Positions 50,301-62,260 of a stretch of 64,000 nt of DNA are shown one piece after another; the first letter of the stretch is position 1; every line of letters starts with the position of its first letter. The stretch is from Macrotrachela quadricornifera (taxonomy: Eukaryota; Rotifera; Eurotatoria; Philodinida; Philodinidae). The notes below the pieces were generated by a model. It was not told the DNA's origin, searched no databases, and was given only the letters and a program-made list of their open reading frames with translations. The DNA lies in assembly GCA_022393335.1 (NCBI GenBank), contig JAJEKB010021165.1, forward strand, positions 17,127 through 81,126, read 5' to 3'. A program made the translations under genes and the position numbers.

Positions 50301-53300
50301 ATCGCACAGTCCTCAATTGGTTTCATGAATTCCAGCGAAATAATTTTAGTGTTGAAGATGCTCCTCGTTCAGGTCGTCCTCGAATATCTGTCAATCAACA
50401 AACAATCGACGCTGTACGATCAATAATTGACAATGATTCTCATTCAATATACCAACAAATAGAGGACATCTTGGGTATTAGTGTCACAGCAATTAATTAA
50501 ATTCTTCATGATTATTTAAATTTACGCAAGGTTTGTGCTCGATAGGGGCCACATCAGTTAACTGATGACCAAAAACAGTCCCACATTCAATTTTGCCGTT
50601 ATTCATTGAATAGATTTGAAGAAAGTCAATCCCGTCGTGTATTTGATATTATTACTGGTGATGAATCTTGGTTCTACCATTATGATCCAGAAACAAAAGA
50701 GCAGTCAAAAGTTTGGGTGTCAAAAACTGATACACATCCAACTAAAGTTCGTCGAAACAAAAGTTCCAGTAAAAGAATGGTGGCAATTTTCTTTATGAAA
50801 TCTGGTTTAATCAAGCCGGTACCATTAGAAGCTGGTGCATCACTAAGTGCAAGTTGGTATGTCAACATCTGCCTACCACAAGTCTTAAGAACCGTATCAG
50901 AAAAACGACAAACGCGTAGTCTTCGAAGTCTCATTCTTCACGATGATAATGCAAGACTACATAGAGCTTGGATTGTCAATGAATTTTTGACTGAAAATCA
51001 TGTAGAACCATATCCAAATCCTCCATATTCTCCAGATCTTAGTCCCTGTGACTACTTCTTGTTTCCCAAACTTAAAAATCAGCTACGTAGAATTCAGTTC
51101 AAGGACGACAATGCAATATTAGCAGCCTGAGAACAAGCCATAGACAGCCTCACAAAAGAAGACTTTCACAACTGCTATGAAGACTGGTTTATTCGAATGC
51201 ACAAGTGCATCGATGCTGAAGGACAGTACTTTGAAAAAAATACATTAGAACCAGCCTCTGAATATTTGTTGTAAGGGCTGGCGAAAAAACATTTGTAATG
51301 CCCCATGTATATCATGATTTTTCTTGAAAAATGATCAATCAAGAACAGTATTTGGTAGATAACTCTGCATTAACCCATATAAATAGATAATTTTGTTCAA
51401 CTTTCGATGTTCTATCGTTCAGTATATTATACGGATAAATCTTCGCTTTGTAGAAATAATTTTTGATGAGATTTTTCAAATCTCACCGTGAGGATTCCAC
51501 AGTAAAATTGAGCTAACCTTTGACTAGCTTGATCAAATGCACTAAAAATTTTGATTTGGAGGTTTTTGACAATGCTGAACAAGATGAAAACTTTTCACGA
51601 GTGCTTCGATTTCTCGATAGCCTGATGGATTGTCTCTTAATTAAAAGAAAAATGATCATAAAATTGAATTTTTTGAATATAGATATGAAGAAGTTTTATT
51701 GGGTAATCAATATTTAAATAAATTAGATACAAATATTAACTGTCCAACTATACGTGATGATGATCATTTATGTGAATATTTAACAAGTTGTCCACTTTTA
51801 ATTGATATTAATTCCTGGTCACATTGGAATCGTTTATATATGCAAGAAAAAGGACATATTAAAGAATTTCTTAATCGAAATAAATCAAAATTTCCAAATC
51901 TCTTATGGTTAGAATTACCAAATAATAATACTCAATTTATTTTATTATCACGTTTTTCAAATATAGAAAAATTTGAAAATGATTTAATGAATATGAAATT
52001 AAGAGAAGCTGTTGCACATCTTCTATCATTAACTATACAAGAACGTGATTCTACACGATTATCAATTGCTCGTTTACAATCAATAATGAAAGAATGGTTT
52101 AATATATTAAAACAATCAGTTATTAATGAAAAATTTTCACATTATCCGTTTGAACAGATTGGTAATTTTTTAAGTTTTTTACCATTTCCATTTTCAAGTT
52201 CAATTGTACAACAATTAATTTTGGAACCAGCTGAAGATTTATTTCCTGATTGTAAATTAACTATTTGGAAATTAACAAAAAATAATTTACCATTAAAATT
52301 ACATTTAGAACAATTAGGTTTAACACTTGGTATTCATGAATGGACAAAAGATTTATATAATCAAGCAACATATTTATCAGATAATCCATTTGATCAAACA
52401 TTAGATGACACAATCACTACTATAAACGATGATCAACAACAAAGTAAGACTAATAAAAATTGATTAAATCATAAAAAGACCGTTGCTCAATGTTTCCCAT
52501 ATGTTGTTCTTCCAGAGTTGTAACTATTTTATCTATTTGTCATAATAATGTTTCTTATACAAAATTCAAAGATTATTTGAGTCCTGAAATTTTGGCGCTT
52601 GAATAACTCTAAAAAATCTGATCTACTCGTTTTTCTAATGATATAAACATATGAATATGTATGTAGAATGTCTGTACAGCTAAGAGCATCTATATTTATC
52701 GATCATTGGTGTCTTTTCATGCGAGTCTATTGAGTGCAGAGTACTCTTAAAAATACCCTGTTACCAGTATGTCAGAGAATCTGAATGGATACTGAACGTA
52801 CCTAAGGTACTTTTAGGTGCTTGAATAGGTGCTCTGCTGGAAAACATTCAGTACATGGGTACCATGAACTCAATACTTTCTCTAGAGGAATCATATTACT
52901 CATTTGTTTCTTAGATGTCGTAAAAATAAAAGAACCAATTCAAACTTCAAATCAATTAGTTAATACTTCAAAAGAAGAAAAAAATTCTCTTCCATCTCAA
53001 CGTGTACCGGATAAGGAGATTATTAATAATATTGAACCATATGAACATATAAAACAAATACGTAAAACTCTTGGTAAAGATGCTAATCGTAATAATGAAA
53101 ATGAAGAAGTTGTTGGAAATTTACAAGATTTACTTGGTGAATGTTTAAAAAAATTAGCCGATGATCTTTATTCTGATCAAGGTCATTTTGTATTAGAATT
53201 AATTCAAAATGCTGATGATAATAATTATTCGAAATTAAATAAAACAGATATACCAAAATTAAATTTTATTATTAATGATAAACAAATAAGAATTTATAAT

Positions 53301-56300
53301 AATGAAAATGGTTTTCAACCAGAACATATTAAAGCTATTTGTGCTGTAGGAAAATCAACCAAAGGTAGATATTTATATACGGTGCATTCAAAAAGTATCA
53401 TTCCTCTACTGAAATACACTTTTGCCAACGTTCAGTGTCTTCCTCTGAGATGATCTTTTAAAATGGACAACAGAAAATAATAGAGATTGACCTTTCAAAA
53501 GAAGAAACTTTACAACTGAGCGATATTCAAGTTTGTAATTTTCCATTAGTGTATAAAGGATGATCTAGCAAAAACCGTTATATTCGTGGATAGATATTTC
53601 ATTGAATAATAACACTTCTCATTGTGTTGTAATAAAATCAGTCCGGGAACTTTTTGAATGCACTATGTATATATAAATATGAAATACTTATTTGAATTAT
53701 ATTTCAGGTATACATAAAGAAGGTTATTGTGGTCATAAAGGAATAGGTTTTAAATCTGTATTTGTTGTAAATATTAAACACATTTATTTCTATATTCTCA
53801 ATTAAAAAAATATCGTCTTTTCTAGGTATCAAATAGACCAGAAATTCATTCAAATAATTATCATATTTGTTTTGATGCCAGTGATGGTGATCATGTTGGT
53901 TATGTATGTCCTATTTGGTTAGAAGAAAATGAATATGAATCTATTTTAATAAATAATAATGATGATTATACATGGAATACATGTTTAAGATTAAATTTAA
54001 AATCTGATGAACATATTCAAAAAAAAATCAAACAAAAATTTGATAATATTAATCCAAAATTATTATTATTTTTAAATAGATTAAAATCACTTACAATTAA
54101 TTATGAAAATCATTATACAAAAATTTTTACACGTTATGATCATCCATCAAATATAATTCAATTAAATGAATATAATGGAGAATCTGAACACAAAAATTAT
54201 TGGTTAGTTATTAAAAAATCTTTATCTATACCTGAAAATATTCAAGTAAATTTAAATTTATCTATTCATATTCATTGAATTTATATTTAGAAAGAATTAC
54301 GTGAAATAAAAAGTGATGTTGTAAAAACAACAATAGCTATTGGTTTTCCACTTCAATATATGAAACAATGTTTATCTACAAATACACCAGTACCTATTCA
54401 ACATTTATTTGCTTATTTACCAATACGAAAATTTGGTTTTCGTTTTATTTTACAAGCGGATTTTGAAATACCAGCAAGTAGACAAGATATATCAAAAGGA
54501 AAGGAATGGAATGATTGGCTTAGAGATGAAATGACTCATTTATTACCTGATGCATATCAATATTTTACTGATTTACCAATTATTTTAAAAAATATTTCAT
54601 CATCATCATCCTATTTTCAAACAATTAATTCAATTCAAGCATTTAAATATTTTCTTAAATTTATTCCAATTACAAATGAAGTTGATTCATATTTTCATGG
54701 ATTTATCGAACGTTGTCTAACAGAATTACGTGAAAAAATCAAATTTCCTATACGAATAGGTAAGAAAATAGACATTAGAAATATTTTAGAACATAATCAT
54801 ATTGAAGTTAATTAAACGGATTCAATTTTTATTACAGAATACCTCTAATAGACTCATTTTCATGTACATTCGTGGTCCTTAATATTCTATCTCAAGGTTG
54901 AGAATTTCTATTGAATTTACTTTGACCATCATTTTCCTCCACTCTCAATAACTGAGTTTAAAAGATTAAAAAATGAGCGAAGGGTTATATAAGAAATTCG
55001 AAGAGCTATTTCGTAAATCTATATCTACCGATTGTGAGCTTGCTTTTAGAGATGTCCATCACGACTGAAAACCTGTCGCGATAGTGTATTTAAAAAAGTT
55101 GTCGCAACGCATTGTAAAATAAATTTACCGCTGTCCTACCGCTATCGATATCTCTGCTTGCTTCTTATGGTTTTGCAGCAGTGTTTATATATATATTGAA
55201 AGATCTTGGTGTGTGGAAGTTCTGGATGTAACCATTTGAAAAGGCCAGTTCGCAAATATATGGTCTGGCCACATAATCTATCTATCTATCTATTATTTAT
55301 ATATTGTTCAGTGTGTGTCTGCCTGTGCCGAGTGAAAGGTCAAAAACTAAAGGTTAAAGGTCAGAGGTCCAAGATTAAATGTTAGGAGGCAAGAGTTAAA
55401 GATCAAATGTTAAAGGTGAAATGAGCTCATAAGCGAGAGCCGTCGAGGGCCTATTATATGGAAGCACCTATAGCCCAGGAGATTCAATCCGACCTGTAGA
55501 TCCGATCGTTTTTGGTCGGATTTCATCCTGTTTTCGACGCATTTCGGCGAAATCCGGGCCGGATCTGATAGAAATTATATAGATCCAAGGGCAATAAGGG
55601 ATAAGGCGGAGGGCTACATGGACTATAGAATATGTGAAATGTAAGAGTACGAGGCCGCAGAGCTATCTATATACATGAGGTCGAGTGTTCGTATGTTTTC
55701 ATTGAATAAAAGTTCAAAGGTTGAATTTCGTACGTTACAGAAGAAAAAACAATCGTGAAATTTATAAGTTTTTTAAGAAAAGTGTTCAGCTGAACCGAAC
55801 ATAATCAATCTCCTTTATTTACACTATACGATATTTCATTATAAGTTTCAGATGAGATCTTTCAATATTCTATCTAATATTATTTTCTTTAGATAATTCT
55901 AATGATGAAGTTGAATGGCAATTATCATCAAAATGTGTTATGGTTCGTGATAAATTTATTCTTAAAATTTTATCATCAAATTTATTATTAAAATATTGTG
56001 GAAAATATTTTTTACATGAAGATTTAAATGATATTGATGAAAAAATCTTATCATTATTAGGTATTGAAAAATTAAATATTCATGAAATAATAAAAATAAT
56101 TAAAAAACAATTTTTAAATCAACAACAATCTACAGATAGTTCAATCGAACAAATAGCTCAATGGTTAATGTGTTTAAATTATAGTTTAGATCAAATGAAA
56201 TATTTCGATGATGATGATGATGATGATAATACAATTCATTTAAAAGAATTAAAAATGATTCCAATAGAAAATCAAATTGAACTTGTATCAACAAATTCAA

Positions 56301-59300
56301 TGACTATATATTTTCCTGATATAACACAAACAATATCTAATAAAATTGATCAAAAATTTCTTCATTTACTAAATGATTTACCTACAGTAAAAATTGAATT
56401 ATTTAATTATATTAAACAAAATTCTATTGATCGTTTAGAAGAAATAAAAGAATTATTGAAAAAATTTGGTATTAAAGAGAAAAGTTCAGATGAAATTTAT
56501 CGTTTATTAATTAAACCAATATTTGAAAATGAAAATATATGGAAAACAAAAGATGATAATACATTAATTATCTATTTATTATATGTATATGAAAATATTT
56601 ATCAAACAGAAAATCAATATAATCAAGATTTTAATATTGAAGATTTTAAAAATATTGTACAAATTAAATGTCAAGATATTCAATTTTATAATCCAATTAA
56701 AACAATAATTCATTTACCATCAATAGATCATATTAATGATACAATTACGAAAATATCTCAAAATAATAATTGGATATTTATATCAGATGAATATTTAAAT
56801 TATATAAAACCTCAAGAGAAAAATAAATGGTTCATGTTTCTTGAACAATTGGGTATAAGTGAATTTTTAAAAATTCAACCAATTTTACATAGTAAGTTAA
56901 TTCATAAGAAAAAGTTCTTCTCAAATTAATAAACATAGATCTTACGAAGATTGATTAATGGACGGAAATCTAGATTCAAAAATTCTCCAAATCGAGTACC
57001 ATGAATCAAAGAAAGGGTCAAAAAACATAATATAGAAAGTGCTATTAATGCAACTTTTGCATATACTAGTCATATGTGCATGGAAGACACAGGTTTAAGG
57101 TGAAGATGATGATGTGGAATGAAGCTGAGAGTGCGCTGGAATGGGATTGATAGCCCTTTCGCTATTTTTGACAATATTTTTTATTTCAGTTTTTGTTATA
57201 GCATTTCTTGGAATGTTCATACTCATGTTTGACTTGTATTTATAGTTCGAAATGTAAACGATTCTCTTTATTTTAAATTAGAAGAATTAGGTGACGGACA
57301 TTTCGCACCACGCCATTTCGAACACCTAGCATGTGTCTAGGTGTTCGAAAATGAGAATTTATCCCAAAAAAATTTTGACTGGAGTATATAATCAATTTTG
57401 GACACGAAATTGTAATGAAAAAGCAGAGAGATTGGAAAGGTTTCACCGGGAGTTCGGAAAGGAGTGCTGACCACTATGTGCAACGTAATGCCTGGAGATC
57501 AGAATGAAAAAGACCAGGTGTCCGAAATGTGACTCGTAAGGTATTTTTCGTGAGAAAGGTCAAAAGATCATCATGAAACTGACCGGGTGTTCGTAAACAA
57601 TTTACCCAGAGATCCTTACACATTTATTCTCACATTCGTAACGGTTATAAAGTTCTTTCTTTCTTTTTTATAATCAAAAATATATAAAAAAAACAGGTAA
57701 GTTACTTAACATTTCTCAAAGAGGAGCAGATATGAGCGTATAGTTCTGAACTCTCTACCTTCTTCATTACGATCTTCAGATTTTTGTGAAACACAATCTG
57801 AAAGATTGTATTGAAGTGTTTAAGGGTAGAAATTTGCACCCATTCCTCCTTCCCTCCACAGACTGTGACCGACAGGGACGAGTAACGTCACAGACTGTTA
57901 CCGATGGACAAGATTAGCATTACAGACCGTAGGCAACGTCATCATAGGTCGTGACTGATAGACGCGGTTACCTTCTAATCGACTTCTTTGTTGAGCTTTA
58001 TAATAACCATTGAAATGTGAACGTATTACTTCATACTATATGAAGCAACTCTTTTCTGTACTGTCATAAATTTATGTGAGAAACTGAAAAGAAAACCTTT
58101 TCTATAATACATAGAATTGACATTTATGTTGAAAGTAAGAAAAACCCAGGTGATTGATTCCGGCTGCTGTTTCCGTGCTATACCCTTTCATCAGGGAACA
58201 ATTATATTGTGTATCACATTTTAATCCCGTAGGGATTGTACGACATAGCTTTTTCATATCCGGATCTGACGCGCGGGTTGCAGTACTTTAGATATAATTC
58301 ATATCGTAATATCTGATCTCTTTCTGTTATTTTTCTTTATAGAACAATTACGTGGAACACAATGGGAACAATATGAAGAAGAAATTCGTAGAGATTATGT
58401 ACATATAAGTGAATATGAAATTCATGATTTTATATGCAATGAATTTACGGAAATATTTCATGATAGTGAAAAACATTGTAGTGAACATCCAAATGTTTAT
58501 CGTGATACATGTTATCAATTAATATCATATATGAATAAAAAATGGGATAAAATTCGACATTATTTTCAAATTGATATACGTTTAGTAAATAATCCATATT
58601 CAATAAAACAAGTTGATTCAACATTTTGTATGAATTTAAAACAATTAAATTGGATAGCAGCAACATGTAATGAATATATTTATAATGAACAAACAAAAGA
58701 AATAACTAAAAAGACAATTATTAAATTAAAACAACCTACAAATATTTTCATTCGACATAATGATAATTATACAGAAATATTTATTCATTATTTTCCTTAT
58801 ATTGATAATATTCGTTTACATACAGATTTTATCTATACATTGAATATAAATGATGGAATTACATCACAAGATATCATTTTAAGATTATTAGAATATATAA
58901 ATAATTCCAAATATGAATCATTATCAAATATTGATATATCGAATATGAATGAAAATGATAAACGAGATAAAATTAATATTTTATTAGATAATCCACCTAA
59001 ACAACCATATCAACGACAATTTATTGAAAGTATATCAACAATGATTCGTTTATATAGTTTACTTTACAATGAATTAATTAATGATAAACGTTATTTAAAA
59101 TGGCCAATCTTTTTTCTACCTGATTCTCCTCTATCAAATATTAATGATTTATGTCTTGGTCAATTTTTATTTATTAATCAAGTCATTTGGGATGATCCAA
59201 CACATTTATTACCTAAACATTATTTAATGAAATATTTTTATAATGAATTAGAAGGATTATTTACAAATATATTACAAATACCATTAACACCGAATCTTAA

Positions 59301-61401
59301 ATTTTATTTTGAATTATTAAAAAATTATTCACAAAAAGATATTAATGATCAATTAACAAATAATATATGGAAAATATTTGAAAATTTAATTAATGAAGAT
59401 AATCAAACTATTATTAGTAAGAATTTAATTTAAACATTTCACAGAAAAATTTTTAAACAAATATCGCGGTACCCTCCAAAGGAATGACAATGTGATAAAC
59501 ATTTTAAATCACAGTTCTAACAAAGATAGATCAGATAGTTATCATTATAAACCTTGATCTTCTCATTTTCTCCAAAGATATTAGTATTCTAAATAATATT
59601 ATCTTAGTATTTGGATATTAGAAAGTCAGCGATAAACAGGTAGATGTCAGAAATAATATCTCATTAAGTTGAAACTGTTAATAACTGCGGTTTCGGCGGA
59701 ATGTGTGAAAAAACCTAATAAAAGGTCTGATTTTTATGATGCCATTAAATCGATAAGATAAAACTTTCGTTTCTTTAGATTTATTTCAACATGAATCTTT
59801 TATACCAAGTATGACACAATTTGGATGGATAAAAATAAATGATAAACCATTTATTCCTGATGATAAAAATGTTGCACAATTATTTAAATCGGAATTTTTA
59901 CCAATTATTAAATTACCCGGTATAGTTTTCTGATTAATCCAATATTTTTTTTTAAATATTTTTTTTTATTTAGAAAATGGTTTAACAAAAAATGGACGAA
60001 AATTTCTTGATAAATTTCAATTGAAAAATCTATCGGAAATATTAAAAATAAATGTTAAGGTTACAAATATAAAATCATCCGATGAATTAAAACAATTTTA
60101 TACAAAAACTTTCCCATTAATTTTGAATTTTTTAAATACTGAAACAGATATGTTTGATGAATCATATAATCAACTAAAATTATATAAAATATTTTCACAA
60201 ATGAAATATTTCATTGTTGATTATATTGAAGTAACATATGAATATAAAAATATATCATTTGATCTTATTTATCATTGTTATCTTGATGAAAAATTAAAAA
60301 TATTTTATTTATTAAAAACAAATCATTATTCACAAAGTCTTGATACAATTATACAATTTATTATTAATGATACTATTCAAGAATCTCAATATAAACGAGA
60401 TAAATTAGATAAATATTATAGAAAATTATTATCTGCATATTCGAAAAATCAATTAGAACAATTTAGTATTAATGATAATAATCAAACAAAATTAACATGG
60501 GAAAGAAATTTAAATGAAGAAGAAGAAGAAGAAGAAGACATTAATAACAATAATGATGAAGATGATATTTCGACTAATTCAGAACTAGCTAAAAAATTAA
60601 TTGATGAAAAAGAAATTGAAATACCAAAATCAAAACAGAAACAAACTAATTCACAATTTAATACGAATAATCTTAATTCTAATATAAATACGTATGATAA
60701 AATAAATGACGATGATCAATCAACAAAGAATATACAACAACAAAATCAACAATTAGGTAATCACTTTTCTTTTCATCTTCATCATCAATGTAGAGAAAAC
60801 CATTGTCCTTAATTCTGTCGTAGCGAGTGTGACAATTGTAATTATGATCTTCTTACACTTTGTTTTTCTAGATTCTTCTCCAAATTTCGTACCGAAGAAA
60901 CAAGATATAGTTAAATTTGATCATGTTGACCTTAGTAATCTAAAAATATCAGATGAAGATGATATAACACAAAACTTTGATGAAAAAATAGATGAAGAAT
61001 ATCTTCAAAAAATTGGACGCAAAGGTGAAGCATTAGTTTATAAATATTTGAAAGATTTGTATTGTTCCGATGAAAATATATCAATAAAATGGCTAAATGA
61101 AATTGGTGAAACAGGATTACCGTATGATATTGAAATTAATTTTATTGATAAAACTCAAGATATTCATCGCATTGAAGTGAAAACAACAACAAAACATATT
61201 GATAATTATCAATTTTCAATATCTATACAAGAAATTGCTGAAATATTAAAATATCCTGATAGTTACTACATATATCGAGTTAATTTAAATAATCGTTCAT
61301 TGACAATTATAAAAGATATTAAATCAAATTTATCGGATAAACAACAATTGGAACTGAAGATGAATGTTTTATCAACCAATGATTTGAATGAAAGAACCTA
61401 A
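47314..61401 (+). CDS. NO VEIN-like giant protein: Hsp90-type ATPase plus C-terminal DUF3883 nuclease-fold domain
   Basis: Thirteen exons close in phase: 47314-47475, 47535-48308, 48730-49607, 51683-52443, 52915-53364, 53708-53766, 53826-54245, 54291-54759, 55893-56891, 58343-59416, 59779-59919, 59974-60756, 60872-61401, giving about 2,499 residues. Start is the ATG at 47314 (MSDSDSRYRGQK). Residues 1-110 are Arg/Pro/Ser-rich and disordered; 110-860 helical, Asn/Gln-rich. The GHKL-type ATPase lies near 920-1090: FVLELIQNADDN (N-box, about 950), IYNNENGF, and GHKGIGFKSVF followed by VSNRPEIHS. Next comes the NOV signature FAYLPIRKFGFRF...DFEIPASRQDI (exon 8). The C-terminus has GRKGEALVYKYL (Glu ~2376), LPYDIEI (Asp ~2409) and HRIEVKTTT (Glu/Lys ~2425-2427), the D...ExK layout of PD-(D/E)XK enzymes. 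Plant NOV acts in development; domain relatives occur in prokaryotic defence genes. Function here is unknown. Very AT-rich third positions. Confidence 0.9.
48341..48671. mobile_element. 331 bp MITE in NOV-like intron 2
   Basis: Ends GATAGTCTTCGGATTT and, inward from the right, GATAGTCTCCGGATTT. Inner arms share GATGCACCATTCAATTCTAT and its near complement. No coding capacity. Confidence 0.75.
49618..51638. mobile_element. foldback element with ~330 bp arms, split by a mariner insertion
   Basis: Left arm 49618-49945 (AAGAGACAATCC...ACTGTTCTTGATTGATCATT) is complementary to the right arm 51325-51638. Fills intron 3 of the NOV-like gene. The spacer is taken up by the mariner copy at 49995-51309; without it the unit would be about 0.7 kb. 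Confidence 0.85.
49995..51309 (+). mobile_element. mariner transposon, 1,315 bp, inactivated
   Basis: TA at 49993-49994 and 51310-51311; ends TGCATAGGGCACTACAAAAG and, inward from the right, TACATGGGGCATTACAAATG. The coding region 50178-51274 (plus) shows a mariner transposase: N-terminal SHEQFRTMILYDWKIGLTYK, linker SDRTVLNWFHEF, then the DDD motifs TGDESWFYHYDPETK, LHDDNARLHRA and YSPDLSPCDYFLF (mariner D,D34D spacing). It is broken by a frameshift in a G run near 50281-50285 and in-frame stops near 50498, 50545 and 51128. It is nested in the foldback of NOV-like intron 3. Confidence 0.93.
55047..55156. mobile_element. 110 bp hAT-type mini-element in NOV-like intron 8
   Basis: Left end TAGAGATGTCCATCACGAC, right end read inward CAGAGATATCGATAGCGG. 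Flanking octamers CTTGCTTT (55039-55046) and CTTGCTTC (55157-55164) agree at 7 of 8. Interior has GTCGCGATAG/CTATCG words. Confidence 0.7.
55277..55435 (+). repeat. (TATC)n microsatellite and AAAGGTTAAAGGTCA tandem words
   Basis: TATC repeats at 55277-55293; then irregular copies of AAAGGTCA/AAAGGTTA from 55338 to 55435. Inside intron 8 of the NOV-like gene. 55490-55570 adds inverted GGATTT/AAATCC words. Confidence 0.65.
56892..58342. other. NOV-like intron 9 (1.45 kb), repeat-rich
   Basis: 57010-57190 looks like a decayed hairpin MITE; 57318-57351 is a perfect palindrome-like CGAACACCTAGCATGTG with its complement; GTGTTCG/CGAACAC words recur to 57600. 57855-57965 has three irregular copies of ACAGACTGTGACCGA-like words. 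No exon-like sequence. Confidence 0.55.
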
Positions 61402-61739
61402 TTAGTAATTTAAGAACAAACTGATTGATTATATACTATGAAATGTAAAAGAGACAAGAAAAATTCTTATCATTACTTTTATTCAAGCACAAAATTTTCT
61501 TTCTATTAACTATTAAATCAGACAGATTTCGCTTTTTTACAGCTGTACTCAGAAAAAAAAGTTTGTACATCTTGTCATACAATTATATCCTTATATATAT
61601 ATGTCACTCTTAAGTAGTTTTGTATACTGATTGATAGCCTCTGACGAGTACTATTAGATACTATATTTCAATATCTTATTTATTTATCTGTAGAAGAAAT
61701 AATATACACACATCTTTTTTTCATGAACATCACACAATT

Positions 61740-62260
61740 TATTACAACATTAATGTCAGTATTTTCGATTTCTTCGATTAAATTGCGTTTTACCATCTAT
61801 CAGATGTTTTTGATGGTACACTTTTGTTGATGAATTATTTACAAATATTATTAGTGGGTTTGTGGTCATTGTCCTGTTGCAAACGCCAATTGTACCGAAA
61901 ATGTTGTTTAGCAGCAGGAAAAAGAGAATTTTTAAGCATATTAACATAATATGGACCATCAAGATTACATTTAAATGTGTGACAAGTCAATACATCTTTC
62001 ATACTTATGGGACCTCAAGCATGAAATTTTTGACAATTTTTAAGTATACGTTTAAATTATGTGTAAAATCATCATTTTTATGCTATTTAGCCCATTCAAC
62101 ACGTCTTTTTTTATCATCAGATGTTAATTATATGAGTACTTGTTGATAGAACATTCCTATAACCATGCTCATGAAAATAACGACGTATTGTTTCAGTGGG
62201 ATATTTGTTTTACGATGAATAACAGGAACAGATCGAATGCTGTTATTCCAATAGTGTAAT
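61740..62260 (-). pseudogene. decayed Tc1-like transposase remnant
   Basis: Minus-strand fragments in several frames read VPVIHRKTNIPLKQ, RRYFHEHGYRNVL, RRVEWAK and later FRYNWRLQQDND, the last matching the second catalytic-Asp region of Tc1-like DDE transposases. Many stops and frameshifts. I see no terminal repeats. Confidence 0.6.

Noticed and set aside
53365..53453. Extension of the ATPase exon to a stop at 53453
   Set aside because: A GT donor at 53365 and the next exon restore the ATPase motif GIGFKSVF; the extension is intron.
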